From the NCBI RefSeq assembly GCF_003938655.1, contig NZ_RJJT01000017.1, forward strand, positions 62,001 through 126,000: a stretch of 64,000 bases of DNA, read 5' to 3'. Shown in pieces: positions 9,061-16,894 of the stretch (its first letter is position 1; each line of letters begins with the position of its first letter). Under the pieces are notes generated by a model. The model had not been told where the DNA came from and did not search any database. It saw only the letters and a program-made list of their open reading frames with translations. The position numbers and the translations under genes are program-made. This stretch comes from Rhizobium pisi (lineage in GTDB: Bacteria; Pseudomonadota; Alphaproteobacteria; Rhizobiales; Rhizobiaceae).

Positions 9061-9621
9061 ATGGGAAACCCAAAGATCGTCGGGATGGCAGGGAGCTTCA
9101 GCCGACCTTCGAAAACGCGATCGCTGGTCCGGCATGTCGCCGAACTCGTGAGCGGCCGCTATGGCTTCGACATCGCCATCTACGACATGATAGATGTCGG
9201 GCCCTCGCTTGGCTCTGCCCTTTGGCGCAAGCAGCTCGATGAAAAGGCACAACATGTGCTGCAAGAGCTTGTCGCCGCCGATATCCTTATCATCGGCGCG
9301 CCGACTTATAAGGGCTCGTACCCGGGCCTCTTCAAGCACCTGATCGACCTCATTGATCCTCATGAGCTGAAGTCGAAGCCGATACTCATCACCGCAACAG
9401 GCGGCGGCAATCGTCATGCGCTGATGGTAGAGCACCAACTTCGCCCCCTGTTCGGGTTCTTTATGGCTCACACCCTGCCAACGGCCGTCTATGCATCGGA
9501 TGATGATTTCCTCGACTATGCTGTTGCATCGGAGCACCTCAGCAAGCGGATCGAGGAAGCCGTGAGCGAGGTGGACGTCTTTTTCCCGGGACGAGTGCCG
9601 ACGCGTGAAGCCGCGGAGTAG
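9061..9621 (+). CDS. NAD(P)H-dependent FMN reductase (SsuE/MsuE-like)
   Basis: This 186-residue protein matches the flavodoxin-like NADPH-dependent FMN reductases that supply free reduced FMN to two-component monooxygenases. Visible motifs are GMAGSFSRPSKTR near the N-terminus (phosphate loop for FMN), the GAPTYKGSYPGLFKHLIDL segment in the middle, and TATGGGNRHALMVEHQLRPLF further on, all typical of SsuE/MsuE-type proteins. I chose the ATG at 9061 because it follows a GAGAGGAAAG ribosome-binding sequence and begins the conserved strand. It is the obvious electron supplier for the two LLM enzymes and perhaps the acyl-CoA dehydrogenase-like flavoprotein upstream. Confidence 0.87.
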   Translation: MGNPKIVGMAGSFSRPSKTRSLVRHVAELVSGRYGFDIAIYDMIDVGPSLGSALWRKQLDEKAQHVLQELVAADILIIGAPTYKGSYPGLFKHLIDLIDPHELKSKPILITATGGGNRHALMVEHQLRPLFGFFMAHTLPTAVYASDDDFLDYAVASEHLSKRIEEAVSEVDVFFPGRVPTREAAE

Positions 9622-9622
9622 A

Positions 9623-9657
9623 CACCACTCCTCATCGAATGTTGCGCTTGAGTGGTG
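9623..9657 (+). terminator. Possible stem-loop after the FMN reductase gene
   Basis: Eight-base arms CACCACTC (9623-9630) and GAGTGGTG (9650-9657) enclose a 19-base loop directly after the stop at 9621. There is no run of T, so it may act as a weak or Rho-assisted end, or as a transcript stabiliser. Confidence 0.35.
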
Positions 9658-9875
9658 GGACGGCAGCGAGGCCGTTCAAACCGCTACGTCGGACGTCCGC
9701 TCACCTTGAGGCAGTATATCGCCCTCTCCCGCAAATGACCTCTAACTGAAGATGCCGGCCATTCCTGAAAGCCGGTTGAAAGCTTCGTTGGGCTACGCAA
9801 AGCTCACGCATCGTGGAGGAGACACAATGTCCGTGGCTAAATTCGGTGCGCTCAACTTACCTGGAGGAGACTTTT

Positions 9876-10889
9876 ATGCGGTTCACGCGCAAATTGTTCA
9901 ATGGAATTGCTATCTCTGCAATTGCAGCCGCAGCATCGTTAGGCGCTTCGGCCACGCACGCTGCCGACAAAATCACGATCATGGTCGGCGGCTATGAAAA
10001 GCAGATCTATCTGCCGGCCAAGCTCGCCGAGAACCTCGGCTATTTCAAGGATGAAGGCCTCGATGTCGAGCTTCTGAACGAAGCTGCCGGTGTCGATGCC
10101 GAAAACCAGCTTCTGGCAGGCGCCGTTCAGGGCGTCGTCGGCTTCTACGACCACTGTGTCGACCTGCAGGCCAAGGGCAAATTCGTCGAATCCATCGTGC
10201 AGTTCAGCCAGGCGCCGGGCGAAGTGGAGCTCGTCTCAACCAAGCATCCCGAGATCAAGTCGCCGGCCGACTTCAAGGGCAAGAACCTCGGCGTCACCGG
10301 CCTCGGTTCCTCAACCAATTTCCTCACCCTCTATATGGCATCGAAGGCCGGCCTGCAGCCGGGCGATGTCGTGACGGTCCCTGTTGGCGCCGGCGGTACG
10401 TTCATCGCCGCCATGCAGCAGGATCAGATCCAGGCAGGCATGACCACCGAGCCGACCATCTCGCGTATGCTGAAGACGGGTGAAGCCAAGGTTCTCGTCG
10501 ACATGCGCACGGTAGATGCGACGCGCCAGGCGCTCGGCGGCACCTATCCGGCGGCCTCGCTCTATCTCGAAAGCTCCTGGGTGAACGAGCACAAAGAAGA
10601 AACCCAGAAGCTCGCCAATGCCTTCGTGAAGACGCTAAAGTTCATCAACACGCATTCGGCGGCCGAGATCGCCGACAAGATGCCGAAGGATTTCTACGTC
10701 GGCGACAAGGATGGATACATCAAGGCGCTTGAAGAAGGTAAGGGCATGTTCACTCCAGATGGCGTGATGCCCGACGACGGCCCGAAGACGGTTCTGGCCG
10801 TGCTGTCCGAGTTCTCCAAGAACGTGAAGGGCAAGCAAATAGACCTTTCAAAGACCTACACGACCGAGTTCGTCAAAAACGCGAAGTAA
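9876..10889 (+). CDS. ABC transporter substrate-binding protein, SsuA/TauA/NitT type
   Basis: This 337-residue periplasmic protein has a signal peptide (basic MRFTRKLF, hydrophobic GIAISAIAAAASLG, cleavage near THAA-DK). It then shows the NMT1/THI5-like binding fold used for sulfonates, taurine, nitrate or pyrimidine precursors: LAENLGYFKDEGLDVEL, a LLAGAVQGVVGFYDH strand-helix and GVTGLGSSTNF. The ATG at 9876 follows GGAGGAGA and begins the signal peptide. It heads a three-gene importer with the ATPase and permease downstream, and lies next to the flavin oxygenase genes, so a sulfonate-like ligand is plausible. The paralogue at 42729 has the same layout. Confidence 0.88.
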   Translation: MRFTRKLFNGIAISAIAAAASLGASATHAADKITIMVGGYEKQIYLPAKLAENLGYFKDEGLDVELLNEAAGVDAENQLLAGAVQGVVGFYDHCVDLQAKGKFVESIVQFSQAPGEVELVSTKHPEIKSPADFKGKNLGVTGLGSSTNFLTLYMASKAGLQPGDVVTVPVGAGGTFIAAMQQDQIQAGMTTEPTISRMLKTGEAKVLVDMRTVDATRQALGGTYPAASLYLESSWVNEHKEETQKLANAFVKTLKFINTHSAAEIADKMPKDFYVGDKDGYIKALEEGKGMFTPDGVMPDDGPKTVLAVLSEFSKNVKGKQIDLSKTYTTEFVKNAK

Positions 10890-10903
10890 CTTCTGTCGCG
10901 ACG

Positions 10904-10925
10904 GCTCCCGCCGTTTGGCGGGAGC
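10904..10925 (+). terminator. Perfect stem-loop between binding-protein and ATPase genes
   Basis: A perfect 9-bp stem, GCTCCCGCC (10904-10912) and GGCGGGAGC (10917-10925), closes a GTTT loop 14 bases after the binding-protein stop. It has no T run. Structures at this position in importer operons are known to raise the amount of binding-protein message compared with membrane subunits, which is the likely role here. Confidence 0.6.
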
Positions 10926-10980
10926 GCAGCGCGCTATGGGCACTGCGTGCACGCCCGTAGAGGCACGCATAGGTATCACC

Positions 10981-11799
10981 ATGCAGCAGGAAAACATGAA
11001 GACGCCTGCGGTCGAGCTGATCAATGTCAGCCGCCGCTTTGTGTCGCCAACCGGAAAATCCCTCACAGCCCTCCGCGACTTCAACATGACCGTCGAACGC
11101 GGCGAGTTCGTTGCCGTCGTCGGCCCGACCGGATGCGGCAAATCGACAACGCTCAACCTGGTGACCGGGCTTGCCCGTCCGAGCGCCGGAGAGGTTCGCC
11201 TGATGGGCGGCCCGATCACCGGCATCGACCGCCGCGTCGGCTTCGCCTTCCAGACCGATGCGCTCTTCCCTTGGAGGAACGTGATCGACAATGTGATGGC
11301 CGGACCGCTTTTTCGGGGAAAATCGAAGGCAGAAGCCGAAAAGAGTGCCAAGGACTGGCTGGCGCGCGTCGGCCTCTCGAAGTTTCTGCATCACTATCCG
11401 CACCAGCTCTCTGGCGGCATGCGAAAGCGCGTCTCATTGGCGCAGACCTTCATTAATGAGCCTGAGATCCTGCTGATGGACGAGCCGTTCTCGGCCCTCG
11501 ACGTCCAGACGCGCACCGTCATGCACGAAGAGCTGTTGAAGCTTTGGGCCGAGCGCAAGGCGTCGGTCATCTTCGTCACCCACGACCTCGAGGAAGCCGT
11601 TGCGCTCGCCGACAAGGTCTACGTGCTGACGGCAGGCCCGGCGACGGTGAAATCCGTCTACTCGATCGATCTCCCGCGGCCGCGTGTCGTTTCCGAGATC
11701 CGCTACGAGCAGAGCTTCATCGCCTATTGCAAGACCATCTGGGACGACCTGCGCGAAGAGGTGGAAACCAGCTACCGCCGCGCAAGCGAAGCCGCCTGA
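10981..11799 (+). CDS. ABC transporter ATPase, SsuB/TauB type
   Basis: This 272-residue nucleotide-binding subunit carries Walker A GPTGCGKST, a Q-loop in AFQTDALFPW, the signature LSGGMRKR, Walker B ILLMDEPFSALD and the switch histidine in FVTHDLEEA. Those forms, especially the DALFPW Q-loop and LSGGMRKRV signature, are usual for nitrate/sulfonate/taurine importers. I place the start at the ATG at 10981; a longer frame exists upstream but crosses the stem-loop after the binding-protein gene. It pairs with the permease immediately downstream. Confidence 0.88.
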   Translation: MQQENMKTPAVELINVSRRFVSPTGKSLTALRDFNMTVERGEFVAVVGPTGCGKSTTLNLVTGLARPSAGEVRLMGGPITGIDRRVGFAFQTDALFPWRNVIDNVMAGPLFRGKSKAEAEKSAKDWLARVGLSKFLHHYPHQLSGGMRKRVSLAQTFINEPEILLMDEPFSALDVQTRTVMHEELLKLWAERKASVIFVTHDLEEAVALADKVYVLTAGPATVKSVYSIDLPRPRVVSEIRYEQSFIAYCKTIWDDLREEVETSYRRASEAA

Positions 11800-11810
11800 G
11801 GGAGAGGACA

Positions 11811-12692
11811 ATGACTGATACAACTTTTGTCGCGGGCTCCGCCGCGGTGTTTCGACCGGGAACCTCGGACGCGGAAATCGAGGCATCCGCGATGAAGGCG
11901 CTAAAGCGACGCACCGCGCTTGTCCGCTTCTGGCAGATCGCCATTCTCGCCTTCGTCATCGGCATGTGGGAGCTCTCCTCCAACATGCAGTGGATCGATC
12001 CCTTCTTCTACTCCAGCCCGAGCGGCGTTCTCGCGCGCCTTTACGAGTGGGCAACCGAGGGCACGACCGAAGGCTCGCTCTGGTACAATCTTTGGGTCAC
12101 GATGGAAGAAGCGCTGATCGGCTTCTTCGCCGGTTCGATCACCGGTGTCTTCGTCGGCATCGGCCTTGGCCGCAACCGTTTCCTATCGGATATTTTCTCG
12201 GTTTATATCAAGGCGATCAACTCGATCCCGCGCGTCGTCCTCGCCCCAATCTTCATCATGATCATGGGGCTGGGACTTCCCTCCAAGGTGGCGCTCGCCT
12301 TCATCATGGTGTTCTTCGTGGTCTTCGCTAATGCCTTCCAGGGCGTGCGCGAAGCAGACCGGAACATGATCGCGAATGCTCGCATTCTCGGCGCCTCCGA
12401 CTGGCAGGTGACGCGCACCGTCGTTATCCCCTCGGCTATGAGCTGGATCTTCGCCAGCCTTCACGTGTCGTTTGGCTTTGCGATCATCGGTGCGATCGTC
12501 GGCGAGTTCGTCGGCGCCCGCTTCGGCATCGGCCAGCTCATCTCGATCGCCAAGGGGACCTTCGATGCGGCCGGCATGTTCGCCGCGATCTTGCTTGTCA
12601 TGGTGGTGACGCTTGTCGCCGAATACATCATGACGATCATCGAGAACCGCCTCGCCAAATGGCGTCCGCAGCAGCATGTCGACGCGCAATAA
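11811..12692 (+). CDS. ABC transporter permease, SsuC/TauC type
   Basis: This 293-residue inner-membrane protein has an N-terminal cytoplasmic stretch of about 40 residues. Several membrane helices follow, beginning FWQIAILAFVIGMWEL. The conserved NSIPRVVLAPIFIMIMGLGL block precedes the EAA-type loop near NARILGASDWQVTRTVVIPSAM that contacts the ATPase. The start ATG follows GGGAGAGGACA, 11 bases after the ATPase stop. It is the last gene of the importer operon; a terminator follows at 12719. Confidence 0.9.
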   Translation: MTDTTFVAGSAAVFRPGTSDAEIEASAMKALKRRTALVRFWQIAILAFVIGMWELSSNMQWIDPFFYSSPSGVLARLYEWATEGTTEGSLWYNLWVTMEEALIGFFAGSITGVFVGIGLGRNRFLSDIFSVYIKAINSIPRVVLAPIFIMIMGLGLPSKVALAFIMVFFVVFANAFQGVREADRNMIANARILGASDWQVTRTVVIPSAMSWIFASLHVSFGFAIIGAIVGEFVGARFGIGQLISIAKGTFDAAGMFAAILLVMVVTLVAEYIMTIIENRLAKWRPQQHVDAQ

Positions 12693-12718
12693 TAGAGGCC
12701 ATCCTCCCAAGCGTTCGG

Positions 12719-12748
12719 AAGGCCGGATCGCAAGATCTGGCCTTTTTT
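12719..12748 (+). terminator. Rho-independent terminator after the sulfonate-type importer
   Basis: AAGGCCGGATC (12719-12729) and GATCTGGCCTT (12734-12744) form a long stem with a GCAA tetraloop, followed by a T run. It ends the rightward operon just before the convergent sensor-kinase gene. Confidence 0.85.
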
Positions 12749-12767
12749 CATGCCCGTCTGTCCGGCA

Positions 12768-14183
12768 CTATTTTTCGGCAGCGACCGGAAGCCGCACGCT
12801 CACCACGAGACCACCGCCATCGGCTTCGGCAAGCGCAACCGTTCCACCGGCGCCGTCGACAACTTCCCGGACGATCGAAAGACCCAAGCCGCTGCCGTCG
12901 CCTTCGGTGCCGAGCACGCGGTAGAACCGTTCGAAGACCTGTCCGCGCTCGTCCGCGGGAATGCCGGGGCCGTTGTCTTCTACGTCCAGCACGGCGAGAG
13001 TCTCCTCCCGCGTGACGGAAACCGTTACCTGGCCCCCGCGGCGTGTGTAGCGGATCGAGTTGTCGACAAGGTTGACAAGCATTTCGCGCAGCATCGTGCC
13101 ATCGCCCTCCACCGGCACAGGCCCGGAGACTTCCAGGCCAATATCGATATCGCGTTGCAGGGCCTGCTCTGCATGGGCCGCGACGATGTCCCTGGCGGCG
13201 GCAGCGAGGTCGATCGTGTCGCTGCGGGGCCGTCGGCTGCCCGGCTCCGCGCGCGACAGGGTGAGAAGCTGGCTCGCCAGGCGCGACATGTGGCGCGTGC
13301 TGCTGCGCAGTGCCTGCAAGGCCTCGTCGCGCCTAGCCTCGTCCGTCTCGCGCGCAGCGACGCTGGCCTGCGTGGACATCAAGGCAAGTGGAGTCCTGAG
13401 CTGGTGCGCGGCATTGGAAACAAATCGCCGCTGCGCCGCCATCTGGTTCTGAACACGTTCCATGTGATCGTTCAGAGCGCGCACCAGCGGCTGAAACTCG
13501 GTCTGCACCATGCCCGGCGAGAGGGGATCGAGCCGCTCACGTCCGCGGGCGCGCACGGCATCGCGCAGACGGAGCGCCGGCGCAAGCCCCCGCTGCAGTC
13601 CGATAATGGTGACGACACCGGCGAGCAGAACGAGGATGAACTGCTTGGTGAAATCGTCCAGCCACAGGCGCCTTCGCAGCGCATATTGGCTGTTGTGAGT
13701 AATCGCGACGGTGACGGAAATATCGCCGTCGTCAGGGAGGCCGACGACCGGGTGATTGAGCGTCAGCGCGCGAACGGTCGAGTTGCGGAATGTCACGTCC
13801 TGGCCCGTGCGCTCGACGCTCGGCAGCGGCAGATCGGGAAAGCCGCTGACCAAATTCCCCCAGGCGGTGATGACCTGATAGAAGACCTGATCGCCATAAC
13901 CGGTATCGAACATCTCGAGGGCTGCCGGCGGGATGTCCGCCTCGACATTGCCCCCCTCGTCGACGCGTACGGCTTCGGCAATCACCCGCGCCGAGCTCAG
14001 CAATGTGCGGTCGGAAACCAGCTTTGCGGTCTGGTCGGCCGTTTGGTAGCTATCGTAGAGATTGAAGCAGATTGCGCCGACCAGGGTGAGCACGACCCAC
14101 GCCAGCAGCTGGGCGCGCAAACTCTGCCGCAAATTCCAGACGGCGCCGAGCATCATGCCCAAACGGCGCATTCTAGGAGGCAT
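12768..14183 (-). CDS. Two-component sensor histidine kinase (TctE/QseC-like)
   Basis: This 471-residue membrane kinase (start at 14183) has a helix near residues 24-42 and a periplasmic sensing region of about 140 residues. A second helix lies near 181-197, followed by a HAMP linker near 200-250. The phospho-acceptor is His260 in RRFVSNAAHQLRTPL, followed by the N box LVNLVDNSIRYT, the G1 box DNGPGIP and the G2 box GSGLGLSIV. It overlaps the response regulator gene by 11 bases. An ATG at 14171 is an alternative start. TctE-like kinases often sense carboxylates and control nearby uptake genes, so it may regulate the importer operon with which it converges; that is inference. Confidence 0.9.
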   Translation of the reverse strand: MPPRMRRLGMMLGAVWNLRQSLRAQLLAWVVLTLVGAICFNLYDSYQTADQTAKLVSDRTLLSSARVIAEAVRVDEGGNVEADIPPAALEMFDTGYGDQVFYQVITAWGNLVSGFPDLPLPSVERTGQDVTFRNSTVRALTLNHPVVGLPDDGDISVTVAITHNSQYALRRRLWLDDFTKQFILVLLAGVVTIIGLQRGLAPALRLRDAVRARGRERLDPLSPGMVQTEFQPLVRALNDHMERVQNQMAAQRRFVSNAAHQLRTPLALMSTQASVAARETDEARRDEALQALRSSTRHMSRLASQLLTLSRAEPGSRRPRSDTIDLAAAARDIVAAHAEQALQRDIDIGLEVSGPVPVEGDGTMLREMLVNLVDNSIRYTRRGGQVTVSVTREETLAVLDVEDNGPGIPADERGQVFERFYRVLGTEGDGSGLGLSIVREVVDGAGGTVALAEADGGGLVVSVRLPVAAEK

Positions 14184-14841
14184 CCCGCAGCAGATATCCG
14201 AGCCCACGCAGCGTTGCGATCTGGGCAGAACTCGATTCAAGCTTTTTGCGTAGTCGGTGAACATAGATTTCGATGGCACTCGGGTCCGCCTCATCGTCGA
14301 AGCCGAAGATGCTTTCCGAAAGCGCTGCCTTGGACACCGTCGTTCCGACCCGGGTAATCAGATGCTCCAGAACCGCATGTTCTCTGGGCGTCAAAGCAAG
14401 GGGTTCACCGTTGATTGAGAACTGCCTGGTGGCTCCAGCAAAGATCAGATCGCCGACGGCGACCTCGGGAGCGGCGCGATCCTGCCCGCGTCGAACAATG
14501 GCACGGATACGGGCCTCCAGTTCGGCGATCTCGAAGGGCTTGGCAAGATAATCGTCCGCTCCGCCATCAAGACCCGCCACGCGGCCGTCAAGGCTGGCAT
14601 TCGCCGTCAGAATAATGACGGGAACCTTCTCTCCACTTTGTCGGAGCCGCTTCAAAAGCGTCATCCCGTCAATCTTGGGAATGGAAAGATCAAGGATCAC
14701 GGCCGCATAGCTCGCGACCTTCAGCATCAATTCGGCGTCTTCGCCATCGAAAGCTATGTCGACCGCATATTGTGCCTGGCGGAGTGCCTTTGCGAGCCAA
14801 TCGGCGAGCTCCTTATTGTCTTCAACGATGAGGATTTTCAT
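14173..14841 (-). CDS. Two-component response regulator, OmpR/PhoB class (TctD/QseB-like)
   Basis: This 222-residue regulator has a receiver domain with acidic residues ED near the start, phospho-acceptor Asp51 in VILDLSIPK, and the conserved Lys101 in DDYLAKPF. A winged-helix DNA-binding domain occupies the last 100 residues (LTPREHAVLEHL, then YVHRLRKKLE and LRGLGYLL). I use the internal ATG that begins MKILIVEDN; an in-frame upstream extension lacks similarity. It is the first gene of a two-gene operon with the overlapping kinase gene. Confidence 0.92.
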   Translation of the reverse strand: MKILIVEDNKELADWLAKALRQAQYAVDIAFDGEDAELMLKVASYAAVILDLSIPKIDGMTLLKRLRQSGEKVPVIILTANASLDGRVAGLDGGADDYLAKPFEIAELEARIRAIVRRGQDRAAPEVAVGDLIFAGATRQFSINGEPLALTPREHAVLEHLITRVGTTVSKAALSESIFGFDDEADPSAIEIYVHRLRKKLESSSAQIATLRGLGYLLRDAS

Positions 14842-15263
14842 GGAGAAGTTATACCATCTCGCTCTAGGGGAATGGAAGCTTGCCCTTTTCAACCCTGATT
14901 CCATTTTTGTAGATGGTTGGGGTAAGAGGCGGCGAGCGAGGTTTGCTCGCTGTTGATAGGCGAGTTAAGAGGGCTCTGTTGCACCAAGTCCGCGTGGTTG
15001 GGGATACCGGGTGTTTTCCGTTGTTACGCGGTCTGTCCCTCGAGATTCCGTGCGAGTAAAGCTACCCGCTTCCGTCGACCCACTGAGCCCAATGCCGAAA
15101 GCTCGCTCAACGATACGAGCTTGAGACTATGGCGTCGATGAGCGATGATCCGCAAATCAGCCTGCCTGCAGTCGCACGCTGACATCCCCTCCGGCCCTTG
15201 CTGGAAAGCACGGCCATCAGGCGCCAGCTACACCACTCATTGGGACACCATCCAGACATGCCT
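14842..15263. other. Intergenic stretch with a possible insertion-sequence remnant
   Basis: No convincing gene is visible. It holds the promoter region of the leftward response regulator near its left end. GGCTCTGTTGCA at 14972-14983 looks like the outer end of IS6-family insertion sequences, but no partner end or transposase is recognisable, so the region may be a scar. The rest reads as non-coding on both strands. Confidence 0.4.
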
Positions 15264-15629
15264 TCAGATTTCGTATGGCACTCGTATGTCCGGCATTTCG
15301 CGAGGGAAATCCTTCGTGTTTCGGGTGATCAGCAACATCGAGTGAACATTAGCCGTTGCCCAGATGATGGCATCACGAAGCTTGATACGATGAAGTTGTC
15401 GCAGAGATACTGCTCGTTCGGCTATGGCGTTATCGACAGCGATGACCGCAAAGCCAGCCAGGAAAGCGCGCGTTCCGATCGTCACCTCAGGCTTGGCACC
15501 GACGAGAACCTCCATCCAGGTGATAATGCTAATCGACTTTTCGCGATATCTTGTCAGTTCGTCTCGCGCTTGCGGAACTGCGTTGAGATAGTCGATCAAC
15601 ACATTGGTGTCGAACAGAGACTTTACCAT
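15264..15629 (-). CDS. vapC: Type II toxin VapC, PIN-domain ribonuclease
   Basis: This 121-residue protein fits the PIN-domain toxin family, metal-dependent ribonucleases that usually cut tRNA or rRNA when free of antitoxin. The acidic active-site residues are visible: Asp7 in LFDTNVLIDYL, Glu40 in ITWMEVLVG, Asp86 in KLRDAIIWATA and Asp107 in NTKDF. It overlaps the antitoxin gene by 7 bases, the usual arrangement that couples translation of the pair. Length and motifs look complete, so the toxin is probably functional. Confidence 0.9.
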   Translation of the reverse strand: MVKSLFDTNVLIDYLNAVPQARDELTRYREKSISIITWMEVLVGAKPEVTIGTRAFLAGFAVIAVDNAIAERAVSLRQLHRIKLRDAIIWATANVHSMLLITRNTKDFPREMPDIRVPYEI

Positions 15630-15838
15630 TCGCTGCGCATGTTTTCTTCATAGGTCAAACCATCGATCTTTCGATCGCCCCAGAGCCCGAACGCTTCTGC
15701 TTCAATATCGGCATTGTTCCTAGCAAGAAAGTCATTGATCGCCTTTCGGATCAGCGCTGCTCTCGACATTTTTTCCCGCTGTGCCAGCCGGTCCAGCGCT
15801 TTGACTTCTGGGTCGCCGATATCTACCAACGTTCTCAT
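15623..15838 (-). CDS. vapB: Type II antitoxin VapB, ribbon-helix-helix type
   Basis: This 71-residue protein begins with a short beta strand MRTLVDIGD and two helices containing ALDRLAQREKMSRAALIRKAINDFL, the pattern of ribbon-helix-helix (CopG/Arc-like) DNA-binding domains. The acidic C-terminal tail would wrap the VapC toxin and block its active site. It is the first gene of the pair and overlaps vapC. An inverted repeat just upstream (15856-15878) is a candidate site for autorepression by the VapB-VapC complex. Confidence 0.87.
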   Translation of the reverse strand: MRTLVDIGDPEVKALDRLAQREKMSRAALIRKAINDFLARNNADIEAEAFGLWGDRKIDGLTYEENMRSEW

Positions 15839-15855
15839 GAGATAAGGTCCGATAT

Positions 15856-15878
15856 ATGATATCGGCTATATATATCAT
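15856..15878 (-). promoter_or_regulatory. Candidate VapB operator
   Basis: ATGATAT (15856-15862) and ATATCAT (15872-15878) form perfect 7-bp inverted arms in a very AT-rich stretch 18 bases upstream of vapB. Antitoxins of this kind usually repress their own promoter, so this is the likely operator and promoter region. Confidence 0.55.
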
Positions 15879-16168
15879 GGCTGATCAGTATCTTCAATGG
15901 CCACTAGGCGTTAGCTCACTACCAGGCCGCGAGTCTGGAGTTTGGCCCTTGCTGAGGCAAATGTCTCGTCGCCTATCGTAGGTCCGGCAGCGGGGATCGC
16001 CGGTTGGATATCAACCCTGCGCAATCGCATGCAGTTGATAGGAATCGAACCGCTGGGCACCGACCCATCGATGCCGCTGTAAGCCCTGTTGGCAATTAAT
16101 TTACTGATTTGCAAATGAAGCGACGCGCTATAGTTCAGTGGAAACCCAAGATGAATGCGCACTGATAT
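15879..16168. other. Gap between vapBC and the amino-acid importer
   Basis: No gene can be supported here. Short frames exist on the minus strand but have no recognisable content or ribosome-binding site. It separates the vapBC promoter from the 3' end of the importer ATPase gene. Confidence 0.4.
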
Positions 16169-16894
16169 CTAGTTGACGCCGAGAAACTGCTTCAGTTCTG
16201 CCGTCTGCGGATTGGCGAAGACTTCCTCTGGCCGGCCTGCTTCGTGGACCCGGCCCTGATGCATGAAGACGACACGGTTGCAGACGTCGCGGGCGAACTT
16301 CATCTCGTGGGTTACCATCAGCAGAGTCATGCCCTCGGCCGCAAGCTCGCGCACGACGGCCAGGACTTCGGCGACCAGTTCCGGATCGAGCGCGGAAGTG
16401 ATCTCGTCGCAGAGGAGTGCTGCCGGCTGCATCGCGAGCGCGCGGGCAATGGCGACGCGCTGCTGCTGGCCACCCGACAGCTCATCCGGATAGGCATCGA
16501 ACCTGTGGCCCAACCCCACTCGCTCCAGCATCTTGCGGGCGGTGGCTTCGGCTTCGGCCTTCGGGGTCTTCTTGACCACGGTCTGCGACAGCACGACGTT
16601 GCCGCCGACCGTCAGGTGCGGGAAGAGGTTGAACTGCTGAAAGATCATGCCGACCTTGAGGCGCAATGCCTTCAGATGCACTTCGTCATCGAGGAGCTGC
16701 GCGCCGGCCACGGAGATCGAGCCATCGGTGATGGTCTCCAGACCGTTGATGCAGCGAAGCAGGGTCGATTTACCGGAACCGCTCTTTCCGATAATGGCGA
16801 TGACTTCGCCGGCCTCGACATCGAGATTGATGCCTTTCAGCACCTCGGTGGCGCCAAAGCTCTTGCGGACTTCAGTGATTTCGATGAGCGACAT
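16169..16894 (-). CDS. Polar amino-acid ABC transporter ATPase (GlnQ/HisP type)
   Basis: This 241-residue subunit has Walker A GKSGSGKST (36-44), the Q-loop MIFQQFNLFPHLT, signature LSGGQQQRVAIARALA, Walker B ALLCDEITSALDPE and switch histidine in MVTHEMKFA. The wording of these motifs is that of polar amino-acid importers. I place the start at the ATG 16894, where similarity begins. It overlaps the end of the upstream permease gene by 23 bases. It is the last gene of a five-gene leftward operon: regulator, binding protein, two permeases, ATPase. Confidence 0.93.
   Translation of the reverse strand: MSLIEITEVRKSFGATEVLKGINLDVEAGEVIAIIGKSGSGKSTLLRCINGLETITDGSISVAGAQLLDDEVHLKALRLKVGMIFQQFNLFPHLTVGGNVVLSQTVVKKTPKAEAEATARKMLERVGLGHRFDAYPDELSGGQQQRVAIARALAMQPAALLCDEITSALDPELVAEVLAVVRELAAEGMTLLMVTHEMKFARDVCNRVVFMHQGRVHEAGRPEEVFANPQTAELKQFLGVN

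Noticed and set aside
12750..14357. Long plus-strand open frame of 535 codons across the sensor kinase
   Set aside because: It is the reverse shadow of the histidine kinase gene, whose H, N and G boxes are complete on the minus strand.
14953..15141. Plus-strand open frame of 62 codons near the IS6-like end
   Set aside because: No transposase motif and no ribosome-binding site; kept only as part of the gap description.
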